Below, piece after piece: positions 22,773 through 32,197 of a stretch of 64,000 nucleotides of DNA. This stretch comes from Corynebacterium camporealensis. Lineage in GTDB: Bacteria; Actinomycetota; Actinomycetes; Mycobacteriales; Mycobacteriaceae. Under the pieces are notes generated by a model, which saw only the letters and a program-made list of their open reading frames with translations, was not told the DNA's origin and did no database searches. A program made the translations under genes and the position numbers. Within the stretch, counting starts at the first letter, position 1. The number at the start of each line of letters is the position of its first letter. Location: NCBI RefSeq assembly GCF_000980815.1, contig NZ_CP011311.1:62001-126000 (forward strand), in the 5' to 3' direction.

Positions 22773-24335
22773 CTAGTTCAGTCCGAACTGGTCCCAGGCT
22801 GCAGGCTGCAGGTTCTGGTAAACGTGCTTGTGCTCCTGGTACTCGGCCAAACCGGTTGGACCAAGCTCGCGGCCGTTGCCGGACTGCTTGTATCCGCCCC
22901 ACTCCGCCTGCGGCAGGTACGGGTGGAAGTCGTTGATCCAGATGGTGCCATGCCGCATCGCGCGGGCCATGCGCTCGGCGCGGCCGGCATCGGAAGTCCA
23001 GACTGCACCGGCTAGGCCGTACTCGGTGTCGTTGGCGATCTCGATGGCTTCATCCTCGGTGGTGAAGGTCTCGATGGTGACAACGGGGCCGAAGGCCTCA
23101 TCGTGGACGCAATTCATGTCGCGGGTAGCGCCGTCGATGATGGTCGGCAGGTAGTAGATACCCTTGCCCAGATCGGTCTCGCCGGTGCTGTCTTCGCTGG
23201 TGGCAGCGCGGCCGCCGGTAAGAATCTGTGCGCCCTGCTCGCGTGCAGTGTCGACGTAGGCGGCGACCTTGTCGCGGTGCTCGGCAGAAATCAGCGGGCC
23301 GGTTTCAGCCTGCGGATCGGTCGGGCCGCCGAGCTTGATGCGCTTGGTGCGCTCGACCAGGGCATCGACGAACTTGTCGTGCAGGGACTCTTCGACGATG
23401 ATGCGCGAACCAGCAGAGCAAACCTGACCGGAGTGGAAGAATGCGCCGTTCAGAGCGTTATCGACAGCGATGTCGAAGTCAGCGTCGGAAAAAATGACGT
23501 TCGGGTTCTTGCCGCCCAGCTCGAGTGCGGTGCGCTTGATGGTCTCGGCTGCGTTGCGGGCAATGATTTTGCCGGTAGCCAGGCCGCCGGTAAACGACAC
23601 CATGTCGACCTCTGGGTGCTGGGACAGTGGGTTGCCGCATTCGGCGCCGGCGCCGGTGATGAGGTTGGCGACGCCATCGGGAAGCCCTGCTTCCTGCAGT
23701 GCAGACATCAGCAGCATCGCAGTGTGCGGGGTGAGCTCGGCCTGCTTGAGCACGAAGGAGTTACCGGCAGCCAGGGCCGGGGCGACCTTCCAGGACACCT
23801 GCAGCAGCGGGTAGTTCCACGGGGTAATCAGGCCGCAGACGCCGATGGGTTCGGCATCGATACGCGAGCGCAGATTCGGATCGGCTGGGTCGACCACGCG
23901 GCCAGCCTGGTGGGAGGCCAGGGTGCCGAAGTAATCGAAAGCACCGGCGATGTCATCCATGTCGGCCTGGGATTCTTCGAAGCGCTTGCCGGTATCGGCG
24001 GACTCGGCCTTGGCGAAAAGATCCTTGTGCTCGCGGATGAAGTCAGCGACGCGAACCAGCAGCTTGCCGCGCTCGATGGCTGGGGTGTTGACCCACTCGC
24101 CGGCCTCGAAGGAAGCACGGGCTGCCTTGATGGCGCGGATGGTGTCGTCTTCCGATGCCTCGGAGACAAAGCCGACGGAAGTACCGTCAGCCGGGCAGAT
24201 GATTTCGCGGGTGTTGCCCGCCTCGGCGGCTTCCCACTGGCCGTTGATAAACAGCGACTTCGGGGAATCACCGGAATGCACAGCGCGGAGGTACTCCGTC
24301 TGCGTCGGGTCGAACAAAGTGTTCTGAGTGCTCAA
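22773..24335 (-). CDS. betB: Betaine-aldehyde dehydrogenase
   Basis: 520 residues of the aldehyde dehydrogenase fold. Catalytic Glu272 is in LELGGKNPN and the nucleophile Cys306 is in HSGQVCSAGSR. The NAD-binding region TPWNYPLLQVSWKVAPALAA is intact. The enzyme oxidises betaine aldehyde to glycine betaine with NAD(P)+ in the cytosol. The substrate call rests on position: it is the second gene after betT and faces betA. It has an N-terminal extension of about 20 residues over many homologues. GAAAGG precedes the start at 24335. Confidence 0.88.
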   Translation of the reverse strand: MSTQNTLFDPTQTEYLRAVHSGDSPKSLFINGQWEAAEAGNTREIICPADGTSVGFVSEASEDDTIRAIKAARASFEAGEWVNTPAIERGKLLVRVADFIREHKDLFAKAESADTGKRFEESQADMDDIAGAFDYFGTLASHQAGRVVDPADPNLRSRIDAEPIGVCGLITPWNYPLLQVSWKVAPALAAGNSFVLKQAELTPHTAMLLMSALQEAGLPDGVANLITGAGAECGNPLSQHPEVDMVSFTGGLATGKIIARNAAETIKRTALELGGKNPNVIFSDADFDIAVDNALNGAFFHSGQVCSAGSRIIVEESLHDKFVDALVERTKRIKLGGPTDPQAETGPLISAEHRDKVAAYVDTAREQGAQILTGGRAATSEDSTGETDLGKGIYYLPTIIDGATRDMNCVHDEAFGPVVTIETFTTEDEAIEIANDTEYGLAGAVWTSDAGRAERMARAMRHGTIWINDFHPYLPQAEWGGYKQSGNGRELGPTGLAEYQEHKHVYQNLQPAAWDQFGLN

Positions 24336-24391
24336 AAAGCAACCTTTCTTAGCAATATGGGTGTTGGTCGCCAGCCTAGTCCGGAGTGGAC

Positions 24392-26575
24392 CTAGCTGTC
24401 TTCGCGCCAGGTCATCTCTGGTTCTGCACCATCGGAGAGGTCAGAATCGCCGGAGTGGTTTTGCTGGATGTGCAAGAACGCCAGGTGGCGCTCGTAGAGG
24501 TCCAGAACGTTGTTGATGATCTGGTTTTCGGAGTAGCCGTAGACGTCGTAGCCCAAAGAACCGGTGAGGTCGTAGACCTCCAGGCGGTAGTACTCGGGGT
24601 CTTCGCCGTGGCTAAAGTCCGGACGCTCGCAGGCAACGGGGAAGAGCTGGTAGCGGAACTTGCGCTCGTGCTCCAGGGTGACCTGTAGGTCGAGCTGGGG
24701 CAGGGCGACATCGGGAAGCTCGCTGGTGAGCAGGATGGCATCGTAGCCGCGCTCGCGCATCTGGACGGCAACCTTTTCCAGGGCAAAGATGGCGGTGTCC
24801 TCGAGGTAGGACTTCATCTCTGCCTTGTCTGGGAAGGAGTTCACGCGATCCAGGCGGTGCTTCCACAGGTCGGTGTTTTCGCCCGGTGGGCTGGTGCGTC
24901 CTGCCACTGCGCCGTGCAGTGCGGTCTGGCGAGCTTCCATCTGGATGCCCTCCAGGCGCAGGGACTTCCACAGCGAGAACATAATCAGATAGACCACGAA
25001 GGAGAAGGGCAGGCCCATCACCAGGGTGGCGTTTTGGACGGTGGTGATGCCGTCGATCTGCAGCAGCGCCAGGGTCAAGATACCGACGGTGACCGACCAG
25101 AAGATACGCAGCCACGCAGGGCCGTCCTGGCGGCTATCGGTGATCTTGGAGGTGAAGTTCGACATCACCAGCGCACCGGAGTCCGCCGAGGTGATGTAGA
25201 GCAGCAGGCCAATAAAGGTGGTCAGCAAAATGACCACAGTAGAGGCCGGGAACTGGCCCAGCATGTCGTAGAAGCCTTGTTCTGGCAGCTCAATAGTCTT
25301 TTCGGCAAAGCCCGGGTAGTCGCCGGAGCGCACCATATCCAGTGCGGTGTTACCGAAGAAGGACATCCACAGCAGGATGAACAGGAACGGGAAGGTCAGG
25401 GTGCCGAAGATGAACTGGCGCAGGGTACGGCCGCGGGAAATACGAGCCAGGAACAGACCGACGAAGGTTGCCCAGGCAATCCACCAGGCCCAGAAAAACA
25501 GGGTCCAGGCCTGCATCCACTCACCGGCGGCAGCCTGGTCAGTGTTAAAGGCCAAGGTTTCCATGGTCCAGCTCGGGAACTTAGCGATGTAATCGCCAAT
25601 GTTCGTGGTGATAGCACTGAAGAGGTAGGCGGTCTTACCGAAGACCACGACGTAAACCATCAGGGCAATAGCCAGCCAGACGTTGAGCTCGGAAAGGAAG
25701 CGGATGCCCTTATCCACGCCCGAGACAGCAGACATGGTGGCAATTGCCACGGCGACGATGACCAGGCCGGCTTGCAGGCCAAAGCCCTGCTCCCAACCAA
25801 AGATGAGGTGGAAGCCGTAGGACAGCTGGACCACGCCAATACCCAGCGAGGTGGTCACGCCGAAGACGGTGCCGAGCATGGCGGCGACGTCGACGGCATC
25901 GCCAGCCGGGCCATGGATGCGCTTGCCGATGAGCGGGTACAGCGCCGAGCGAATAGCCAGCGGCATGTTCAAACGGTAGGCAAAGTAACCGAAGGCCATA
26001 CCCATCAGGGCATAGAAGGCCCAGCCGGTGATGCCGTAGTGGAACATCGCGTAGACGACAGCTTCCTTGGCGGCCTGGACGGACTCGGCCTCTGCCTGCG
26101 GCGGCATCATGTACATGGTGACCGGCTCTGCCACGGCGAAGAAGATCAGGTCGACGCCAATACCTGCGGCAAAGAGCATGGACACCCAGCTAAAGGTGCT
26201 GAACTTCGGGCGGGAGTGGTCTGGTCCTAAGCGAATGTTGCCGGCCTTGGAAAAGGCGATGAACAGCACGAAGACGACCACGATGGTGGCGGTGACAACG
26301 TAGAACCAACCGAGGTTGGTACCAATCCAGGCAGTGACGTTGCCCAGGGTTTCTTCCGCGTGGTCGCGGCCGATGATGGCATACAGTGCCACGGCCAAAA
26401 TGAGTACGGCGGAGGTGATCAGTACGGGCCAATTGGCCTTGGGAGTCTCGACTTGATCCGCGCCGACGTCCGATCCGGTCTCGGCACGGTAGGAGCCAAC
26501 GATAGCGCGAGGTTGATACTGAGAACGCCGCGACTTCCTAGTCGTTGCGGCCTCAGAGGACCCAGAGTTATCCAT
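24392..26575 (-). CDS. betT: BCCT family choline transporter (BetT-like)
   Basis: 727 residues with 12 membrane segments and a long cytosolic C-terminal domain of about 200 residues, as in BetT-type osmosensing choline carriers. The signature in the third membrane helix reads GIGVDLIFFAVAEP. The Asp replaces the third Gly of the sodium-coupled betaine carrier BetP; in BetT-like proteins and in a known BetP mutant this change goes with choline transport and proton coupling. Aromatic box residues sit in the WAFYALMG and FFWAWWIAWATFVG regions. It imports choline for oxidation by BetA and BetB. It is transcribed ahead of betB, 56 bp apart, and divergent from betA. Confidence 0.9.
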   Translation of the reverse strand: MDNSGSSEAATTRKSRRSQYQPRAIVGSYRAETGSDVGADQVETPKANWPVLITSAVLILAVALYAIIGRDHAEETLGNVTAWIGTNLGWFYVVTATIVVVFVLFIAFSKAGNIRLGPDHSRPKFSTFSWVSMLFAAGIGVDLIFFAVAEPVTMYMMPPQAEAESVQAAKEAVVYAMFHYGITGWAFYALMGMAFGYFAYRLNMPLAIRSALYPLIGKRIHGPAGDAVDVAAMLGTVFGVTTSLGIGVVQLSYGFHLIFGWEQGFGLQAGLVIVAVAIATMSAVSGVDKGIRFLSELNVWLAIALMVYVVVFGKTAYLFSAITTNIGDYIAKFPSWTMETLAFNTDQAAAGEWMQAWTLFFWAWWIAWATFVGLFLARISRGRTLRQFIFGTLTFPFLFILLWMSFFGNTALDMVRSGDYPGFAEKTIELPEQGFYDMLGQFPASTVVILLTTFIGLLLYITSADSGALVMSNFTSKITDSRQDGPAWLRIFWSVTVGILTLALLQIDGITTVQNATLVMGLPFSFVVYLIMFSLWKSLRLEGIQMEARQTALHGAVAGRTSPPGENTDLWKHRLDRVNSFPDKAEMKSYLEDTAIFALEKVAVQMRERGYDAILLTSELPDVALPQLDLQVTLEHERKFRYQLFPVACERPDFSHGEDPEYYRLEVYDLTGSLGYDVYGYSENQIINNVLDLYERHLAFLHIQQNHSGDSDLSDGAEPEMTWREDS

Positions 26576-26879
26576 ATGTAATTCCTAGAAATTGTGGGAT
26601 GTATAGGGCAAACGAACGCTTTATGAAACCCACCACAAAAAGCTGGTGACCGGGAACACACAAGAGAGATATTTCAAGCCCCTTCCGGCCAATTTTTGGC
26701 ATGGGCGAACGTTCGGGCAGGTAAAAGAATACCCCACTGTGAATTTTAAATCTGGTTTAGGTACTATTTAGGGGGTGTCCAATTGAAAAAATTGGCAATC
26801 CCCAGCATATGAAACCGCGTTGTGTTTTATATGACAATTGGGGAAATAAACATGTATCACGTCACAAAAGGGGATGAAT
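26576..26879. promoter_or_regulatory. betT-betA divergent control region
   Basis: A 304-bp AT-rich region containing several dyads: a perfect CGAACGTTCG (26706-26715), an inverted repeat CCAATT...AATTGG (26779-26795), and a CRP-like site listed separately. No betI-type regulator gene is present nearby, so the protein that reads these sites must be encoded elsewhere. CAAACGAACG at about 26610 resembles a half of the first palindrome. Confidence 0.5.
26821..26836. promoter_or_regulatory. GlxR/CRP-like binding site
   Basis: TGTGTTTTATATGACA matches 14 of 16 positions of the GlxR consensus (TGTGA-N6-TCACA with central TA). It is centred about 52 bp before the betA start. GlxR is the cAMP-responsive global regulator of corynebacteria. 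The match is by eye. Confidence 0.45.
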
Positions 26880-28679
26880 ATGGGCGTATTTGACGCAGTG
26901 GCGCAAAAAGTCGAAAAGCTTACCTCGGGTAAGAAGCAGCATAAAAACGTCACCGACGAAGTCAGCGATGTCGTAGTGGTAGGTGGCGGTTCCGCAGGTT
27001 CTGTCGTTGCCGCGCGCCTGACTGAGAACCCGGATACCCGCGTGCTGGTCCTGGAGGCTGGACGCCCGGATTCCATCTGGGATCTGTTCATCCACATGCC
27101 ATCGGCATTCTCCTTCCCGATCGGGGCGAAGAACTACGACTGGATGTACGAATCCGAGCCGGAACCAGAGATGAACGGCCGTCGCGTCTACCACGCACGT
27201 GGCAAGCTGCTGGGCGGTTCTTCTTCCGTCAACGGCATGATCTTCCAGCGTGGCAACCCGATGGACTACGAGAAGTGGGGCGACAACCCGGGTATGGAGC
27301 ACTGGGACTTCGCCCACTGCCTTCCGTACTTCAAGAAGATGGAAACCGCTGCTGGTTCGGATGAGTCTGATCCGCGCCGCGGTCACGACGGTCCGCTGTA
27401 CCTGTCCCGCGGTCCGGCAATCTCGCCGCTGTTCCAGGCACTGTTTAAGTCCGTCCAGGAGGCCGGCTACAACCTGACCAATGACGTCAACGGCTACCGC
27501 CAGGAAGGCTTCGCGCCTTTCGACCGCAACATCAAGCACGGCCGTCGTTGGTCCGCTGCGCGTGCCTACCTGCACCCGAACCTGGACCGCAAGAACCTGG
27601 ACATCCGCACTCGTGCGCTGACCACCAAGGTGCTTTTCGATGGCCAGAAGGCCATCGGCGTCGAGTACGAGTGGGAAGGCGAGACCCGTCGCGTCTTCGC
27701 CGACAAGATCGTGCTGTCCGCTGGTGCAATCAACACCCCGCAGTTGCTGCAGGTCTCCGGTATCGGTGATGAGGAGTTGCTGCGCAAGCACGGTATTGAC
27801 GTCGTCAAGCATCTGCCGGGCGTGGGTGAGAACCTGCAGGACCACCTGGAGGTCTACATCCAGTACGAGACCACCAAGTCCACCGATTCCTCCCAGCCTT
27901 ACCTGGAAAAGTGGCGCTGGCCGTTCATGGGTCTGCAGTGGCTGCTGACCCACCGCGGTCCGGTGGCTACCTCTCACTTCGAAGGTGGCGGCTTCGTGCG
28001 CTCCAACGAGAACGAGGCCTACCCGAACCTGATGTTCCACTTCCTGCCGATGGCAGTGCGTTACGACGGCAACAAGGCCGACGTCAAGCACGGTTTCCAG
28101 TGGCACGTGGGCCCGATGTTCTCCGATACCAAGGGCCATGTTCGCATCAAGAGCGCGGACATCCACGACAAGCCGGAGATCCTGTTCAACTACCTGCGCA
28201 CCGACCAGGATCGCCGCGAGTGGGTGGAGGCCATCCGCGTGGCTCGCTCCCTGCTCGATACCGAGGCCATGGAAGAAGTAGGCGCCCGTGAGTTCAGCCC
28301 GGGCTCCGACGTCCAGACCGACGAGGAAATCCTGGAATGGGTCCGCAACGACGGCGAAACTGCCCTGCACCCGTCGTGTACCACCAAGATGGGCACCAAG
28401 GATGACCCGATGGCCGTCGTCGACCCAGAGACCATGCAGGTCTGGGGTATCGAAGGCCTCTACATCGCCGATGCTGGCGTCTTCCCCTCCGTGCCCAACG
28501 GCAACATCTACGCCCCAGTCATGATGGTCGGTGAGAAAGCCGCTGACCTCATCGCAGGCAAGTCCCCACTCGAGCCGGAGTACACCTCCTGGTACAAGGC
28601 CGGCGAGGACATGCCTCTCTACGCAGAAGGCGAAACCGTCCGCGACCACAAGCACGCCATCAAGGGCGCGGATTACTAA
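26880..28679 (+). CDS. betA: Choline dehydrogenase (GMC oxidoreductase)
   Basis: 599 residues from the ATG at 26880, chosen because AGGGG lies 7 nt upstream; the ATG at 26874 is too close to it. An N-terminal extension of about 30 residues precedes the FAD-binding [20 protein letters not shown] signatures [16 protein letters not shown] and [18 protein letters not shown] are present. The catalytic His is in [11 protein letters not shown] and the second His-position region is [19 protein letters not shown], where Asn occupies the second position. It oxidises choline to betaine aldehyde, membrane-associated, passing electrons to the respiratory chain. It works with the divergent betT and betB. 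Confidence 0.9.
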   Translation: MGVFDAVAQKVEKLTSGKKQHKNVTDEVSDVVVVGGGSAGSVVAARLTENPDTRVLVLEAGRPDSIWDLFIHMPSAFSFPIGAKNYDWMYESEPEPEMNGRRVYHARGKLLGGSSSVNGMIFQRGNPMDYEKWGDNPGMEHWDFAHCLPYFKKMETAAGSDESDPRRGHDGPLYLSRGPAISPLFQALFKSVQEAGYNLTNDVNGYRQEGFAPFDRNIKHGRRWSAARAYLHPNLDRKNLDIRTRALTTKVLFDGQKAIGVEYEWEGETRRVFADKIVLSAGAINTPQLLQVSGIGDEELLRKHGIDVVKHLPGVGENLQDHLEVYIQYETTKSTDSSQPYLEKWRWPFMGLQWLLTHRGPVATSHFEGGGFVRSNENEAYPNLMFHFLPMAVRYDGNKADVKHGFQWHVGPMFSDTKGHVRIKSADIHDKPEILFNYLRTDQDRREWVEAIRVARSLLDTEAMEEVGAREFSPGSDVQTDEEILEWVRNDGETALHPSCTTKMGTKDDPMAVVDPETMQVWGIEGLYIADAGVFPSVPNGNIYAPVMMVGEKAADLIAGKSPLEPEYTSWYKAGEDMPLYAEGETVRDHKHAIKGADY

Positions 28680-28727
28680 ATCACAGATTTAGTAATCCAA
28701 AGGCCATAAGGAAATCCAAGGCCACAC

Positions 28728-28762
28728 AGCGAGCAGCATCATCCCAGTGCTGCTCGCTTTGC
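28728..28762 (+). terminator. Terminator after betA
   Basis: AGCGAGCAGCA (28728-28738) pairs with TGCTGCTCGCT (28748-28758) around a 9-nt loop, followed by TTGCT. The stem is perfect. Confidence 0.75.
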
Positions 28763-28840
28763 TATATCCACCCACGTCCCGCACAATAAACCAGACCAAT
28801 TCCACAGACACCAAGCCAGACACAAAAGTAAGGACCAGGC

Positions 28841-29509
28841 ATGACGCTAGCCGCACTATTCACGCTGATGGGCGTGTGGGCTGCGGTCATCGTCACGCCG
28901 GGCCCTGACGTGGTGCAGATTATTCGCGTCTCCCCACGCGGTAAGGCCGCGGGTCTGCTCTGTGCAGTGGGCATCGTTGTCGGCATCGTGTTCTGGTTGT
29001 GTGCGTCCTTGGCGGGCCTGTCGGCGCTGATTGCGGTGCGACCAGGGTTGCTTGGCGCATTGCAGATCATCGGTGGTGCTTTCCTCTTTTGGATGGGTAC
29101 ACAATCGCTGCGCGGTGGTGTGCAGGTGTTGCGCAACCGCCACGAAGCCCAGCGTGTGGAGGACTACACCGACGAAGTTACTGACGCTGGCGACATCGAG
29201 GGCATGACCAACGGGCGGGCGTTTCGCCTGGGCTTGCTGACTAACCTGTCGAACCCCAAAGCGCTGGTCTTCTTTGGTGCCGTATTTGCCCAGTTCATTC
29301 GCCCGGAGATGTCCATTGCGTGGACAGTCGCGGTGGCAGTGATTTTGTCGCTGATGTCGCTGCTGTGGTTCTCTACGCTTGCGTTGGTGGTGCGCGCGGC
29401 GGCGCGGTGGTTCGCGAAGTACTCGGCACACCTCGACGTGCTGGCCGGCATTATCTTTGTCGGCTTTGGTGCCTTCATGGTCTACGAAGGCGCTATCACG
29501 GTGTTTTAG
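28841..29509 (+). CDS. LysE/RhtB family amino-acid exporter
   Basis: 222 residues with six membrane segments. The family signature is VIVTPGPDVVQIIRVSPRGKAAG near the N-terminus, and GLLTNLSNPKALVFFGAVF follows the central cytoplasmic loop. Members export amino acids or homoserine lactones by proton exchange. The long acidic loop (EDYTDEVTDAGDIEGM, about residue 110) is noticeable. Substrate not readable. It starts a run of small same-strand genes. Confidence 0.88.
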   Translation: MTLAALFTLMGVWAAVIVTPGPDVVQIIRVSPRGKAAGLLCAVGIVVGIVFWLCASLAGLSALIAVRPGLLGALQIIGGAFLFWMGTQSLRGGVQVLRNRHEAQRVEDYTDEVTDAGDIEGMTNGRAFRLGLLTNLSNPKALVFFGAVFAQFIRPEMSIAWTVAVAVILSLMSLLWFSTLALVVRAAARWFAKYSAHLDVLAGIIFVGFGAFMVYEGAITVF

Positions 29510-29518
29510 AATGGCGGC

Positions 29519-29863
29519 ATGATTTTTACTACCTCCGACAGTGTCGATGGGCACGAGGTCACCGACTACATCCGCGTCATTGCAGGTGAGACCGCCACCT
29601 ATTTGAGCAGCCAAAATAGCCTGGGCGCTGCATTCCAGACTGCCAAGCGCTTGCCACCCTATGAGCAAGAGTCGGGCCAGGTCCGCGAATCCGCGCTCAA
29701 TGAGCTCTGGCACCGTGGGCAGGAGTTGGGCGCAGATGGCGTGATTGGCATTTCCTTTAATTACTCGGTCATCGACCAGTACAACGAGGCCATGGATTCC
29801 TACAACAACATCCTGCTGGTCACCGCCACGGGTACCGCCGTGCGACTGCGCCGGACCACCTAA
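29519..29863 (+). CDS. YbjQ/UPF0145 family protein
   Basis: 114 residues, normal for the family. It carries the expected pattern of an N-terminal strand with YIRVIAGETATYL, then RESALNELWHRGQELGADGVIGISFNY, which is the family signature, and a C-terminal strand with VTATGTAV. Structures of relatives are pentameric beta/alpha barrels; the function is unknown. It starts 9 bp after the LysE-family gene. Confidence 0.85.
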   Translation: MIFTTSDSVDGHEVTDYIRVIAGETATYLSSQNSLGAAFQTAKRLPPYEQESGQVRESALNELWHRGQELGADGVIGISFNYSVIDQYNEAMDSYNNILLVTATGTAVRLRRTT

Positions 29864-29877
29864 GTAAGCTGGTCGGC

Positions 29878-30165
29878 ATGCTAGAGGTACCTATTTCCGG
29901 CGAGAGCATTAAGCTCGGACAGTTCATTAAACTTGCCAGCCTCGTGGCCACTGGTGGTGAAGCCAAAGAGCTCATTAACGCTGGTGCCGTCACCGTCAAT
30001 GGGGAGGTAGTAACCCGACGTGGTGCAGCCCTGCACCCAGGCGATGAGGTCTGCATTGAAGATGCCTGCGCACGCGTGGCCGCGCCGGGCGAGGACGACG
30101 ACGATTACTTTGACGAGGCCACCGCTGACGACGATTTCGACCCGGAAAAGTGGAGGAACCTGTAA
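29878..30165 (+). CDS. S4-domain RNA-binding protein (YbcJ/YaaA type)
   Basis: 95 residues. The S4 fold covers residues 1-60: IKLGQFIKLASLVATGGEAKELINAGAVTVNGEVVTRRG (the standard alpha-L motif), with an acidic C-terminal tail (EDDDDYFDEATADDDFDPEKW). Such single-domain proteins bind structured RNA, often rRNA. The acidic tail is unusual for an RNA-binding protein and may moderate binding. It is followed by the VOC gene after 2 bp. Confidence 0.82.
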   Translation: MLEVPISGESIKLGQFIKLASLVATGGEAKELINAGAVTVNGEVVTRRGAALHPGDEVCIEDACARVAAPGEDDDDYFDEATADDDFDPEKWRNL

Positions 30166-30167
30166 AC

Positions 30168-30983
30168 ATGCCAGCTTTTGAAGCCGAAGTAGGAATGCCC
30201 TACTGGATTGACTTGACCTCGTCGGATCCCCGCAAGTCCGCCTACTTCTACGAAGAGGTGCTGGGCTGGGAGGTCACTGCTGACGATGACACCGGCTACC
30301 GCATGGCCCGCCTGCAGGGCCTGCCCATTGGCGGCATGATTCCGCAGCCAGAAGAAGCCACCATGCCCGATACCTGGGTGACTTACTTCCTGTCCAAGGA
30401 CATTGAGGGCGATTGCGCACGTGCGCAGGAACTGGGCGGGCGTATGCTTGTCGATGCCCAACCAGTCCACCTGGGCTACATGGCTCTGCTTGTCGACACC
30501 GCAGGAGGTCTTTTTGGCCTTATCCAGCCAGCTGCGGCAGAACACTTTATCGCTGCCGGTGAGCCTGGTACTCCGGTCTGGCATGAGCTCACCGCGACCA
30601 CGCAGTTCACCAAGGCGCTGGATTTCTACGGGGAGCTGTTCAATTGGGAAATCCGCGGTGCTGGCTCTGAAGGAAACTTGGAATACGCCACGGCAGAAGA
30701 AGAGGGCGCAGCCTTTGCAGGCTTCTGGAATGCTGAAGGCAACTTCCCACCACAGGTGCCGAGCTTCTGGCAGACCTACCTCGGCGTTCGCGACGTCGAG
30801 GCAGCCGCGAAGAAGGCCGTGGAGCTAGGTGGTGAGGTGATTCGCGAGCCGATGGAATCGCCCTTCGGCAAGCTGTGTGTGCTGTCCGATTCGACCGGTG
30901 CCACCATCACCATCTGCGAAGTCGAGGACGCACCGGAGGAAGAACCACAAGAATCCGACGACATTTTGAATCTTGAGCCCTAA
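30168..30983 (+). CDS. Two-domain VOC (glyoxalase/bleomycin-resistance fold) protein
   Basis: 271 residues containing two copies of the VOC module: residues 10-125 (PYWIDLTSSDPRKSAYFYEE) and 140-255 (VWHELTATTQFTKALDFYGE). The two copies look like an internal duplication. In the first copy the metal His is absent (WIDLTS); in the second, H is at VWHEL, and a Glu near the end (ICEVED) may ligate metal. Relatives include antibiotic-binding and hydroxylase proteins. Function not assignable. It overlaps the next gene by 11 bp. Confidence 0.8.
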   Translation: MPAFEAEVGMPYWIDLTSSDPRKSAYFYEEVLGWEVTADDDTGYRMARLQGLPIGGMIPQPEEATMPDTWVTYFLSKDIEGDCARAQELGGRMLVDAQPVHLGYMALLVDTAGGLFGLIQPAAAEHFIAAGEPGTPVWHELTATTQFTKALDFYGELFNWEIRGAGSEGNLEYATAEEEGAAFAGFWNAEGNFPPQVPSFWQTYLGVRDVEAAAKKAVELGGEVIREPMESPFGKLCVLSDSTGATITICEVEDAPEEEPQESDDILNLEP

Positions 30984-31287
30984 CCTCCACGAGATTCATC
31001 GCATCGTTGCCGCCATCCCGCCCGGCAACGTGACTACGTACGGGGAGATCGCCAAGGTTGCCGGTACGGGTGCCCGCTACATCGGCAGCTTTATGCGTAG
31101 GCATGGCAGCGATCTTCCCTGGTGGCGGGTACTGCGCGCGGATGGGCAGTCCCATGATTTTGCTCGAGCGAAACCCTATTGGGACGCCGAAGGTATTAGC
31201 TACACAAGGGATCGTGCAATACTCAGCAAGCACGGATTAGATGCTGCCGACCTGCGGCAGGTGCTTCGCACGAGCAACGAAAATTGA
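30973..31287 (+). CDS. Alkyltransferase-like DNA repair protein (ATL, MGMT family)
   Basis: 104 residues, TTG start inside the end of the VOC gene. It carries the DNA-binding domain of O6-alkylguanine alkyltransferases (IPPGNVTTYGEIAKVAG), including the helix-turn-helix and Tyr/Arg residues used in base flipping. The active-site PCHR is replaced by LPWWRVLR, so no acceptor Cys exists. Such ATL proteins bind O6-alkylguanine and hand it to nucleotide-excision repair. This agrees with the presence of AlkB elsewhere in the window. Confidence 0.85.
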   Translation: MSPNLHEIHRIVAAIPPGNVTTYGEIAKVAGTGARYIGSFMRRHGSDLPWWRVLRADGQSHDFARAKPYWDAEGISYTRDRAILSKHGLDAADLRQVLRTSNEN

Positions 31288-31330
31288 GGATTAGCTAGAC
31301 CAAGGGAGAACAAAGTCTTATGATTTATCC

Positions 31331-32197
31331 ATGTTCTCTCGTGCATTTAAGGGCGCTGCCCTGGCATTAAGCCTGTCTGTTCTCGCAGCCCCGGTCGCTC
31401 ACGCCGCCCCTAACTTTGATCCCAACAAGGTGCCACCGCGCACCCAGATGACTCTGCGCCTGGATAATGGCCACACCATTTCCACCGCGAATGGCCACGA
31501 GTCCCGCCCGGCATTGTCGCTGTCCAAGCTGTATTTGGGCATGTGGGTCATGCAGCACGGCGCCCCGGGCGATAAAGCACGCGTGGAACAAATGATCCGC
31601 TACAGCGATGACAACATTGCGACTGACCTGGATCGTCGTTATCCGCAGGCCATCGACTCGGTGGCTCGTCAGTACGGTCTGCCGAATACTCACCGCAATG
31701 GTTTCTGGGGTAACTCGACGACCTCCACCCAGGACGTCACCAAGTTCATCAACGCCGTCTATGGCGATCCGGCTGCCGCACCGCTCTTCCGTGGCATGAA
31801 CAACGCAGCACCTGTTGCTGCCGATGGCTACCGCCAGGACTTCGGAACCGCACACGTCCCTGGTGTCACCGGCACCAAGTTTGGCTGGGCGGATAACCGT
31901 CGCGTGCACGCCACCGTCTCGCGTGGTCCGGGCTTCAGCATTGCTGCGAATACCTATGGTCCAGCGGGTGCGCACACTGCCGATGTCCGCGGCGCAGTCC
32001 GCCCTGGTGCACCGTCCGCTCCTCAGGTTCCAGGCACGTCGAGCCAGCAGGTTGGTAACCAGATTAAGCAGGTAGTGCCGCCGCAGTTCCATCGTCAGGT
32101 AGATGATGCGACCAATGCCGCAGCCCAGGCAGAACGCCAGGCCTGTGCTGCCGTGAACCAGGCGCTGACTCAGGCTGGTTCTTCTACGGTCTGCTAA
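31331..32197 (+). CDS. Secreted serine-hydrolase/beta-lactamase-fold protein
   Basis: 288 residues with a signal peptide (basic RAFKG, hydrophobic ALALSLSVLAA, cleavage near AHA-AP, residues 25-27). The mature region carries penicillin-binding-fold motifs in order: SLSK at 63-66 (SxxK), YSDDN around 91-95 (SDN-like), and KFG at 183-185 (KTG-like). The spacing fits class A beta-lactamase-like enzymes, although the overall sequence is divergent. The C-terminal 80 residues are Pro/Gln-rich and end in a Cys pair (QACAAVNQ...TVC). Probable role: a cell-envelope hydrolase or a degenerate PBP-like protein, outside the membrane. Catalysis is unproven. Confidence 0.6.
   Translation: MFSRAFKGAALALSLSVLAAPVAHAAPNFDPNKVPPRTQMTLRLDNGHTISTANGHESRPALSLSKLYLGMWVMQHGAPGDKARVEQMIRYSDDNIATDLDRRYPQAIDSVARQYGLPNTHRNGFWGNSTTSTQDVTKFINAVYGDPAAAPLFRGMNNAAPVAADGYRQDFGTAHVPGVTGTKFGWADNRRVHATVSRGPGFSIAANTYGPAGAHTADVRGAVRPGAPSAPQVPGTSSQQVGNQIKQVVPPQFHRQVDDATNAAAQAERQACAAVNQALTQAGSSTVC

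Noticed and set aside
23103-24395. 430-codon open frame on the plus strand
   Set aside because: Antisense to betB; no domain pattern.
24857-26230. 457-codon open frame on the plus strand
   Set aside because: Antisense to betT; Gln/His/Asp-rich translation without a fold.
26862-28655. 597-codon open frame on the minus strand
   Set aside because: Shadow of betA; no recognisable domain, biased composition.
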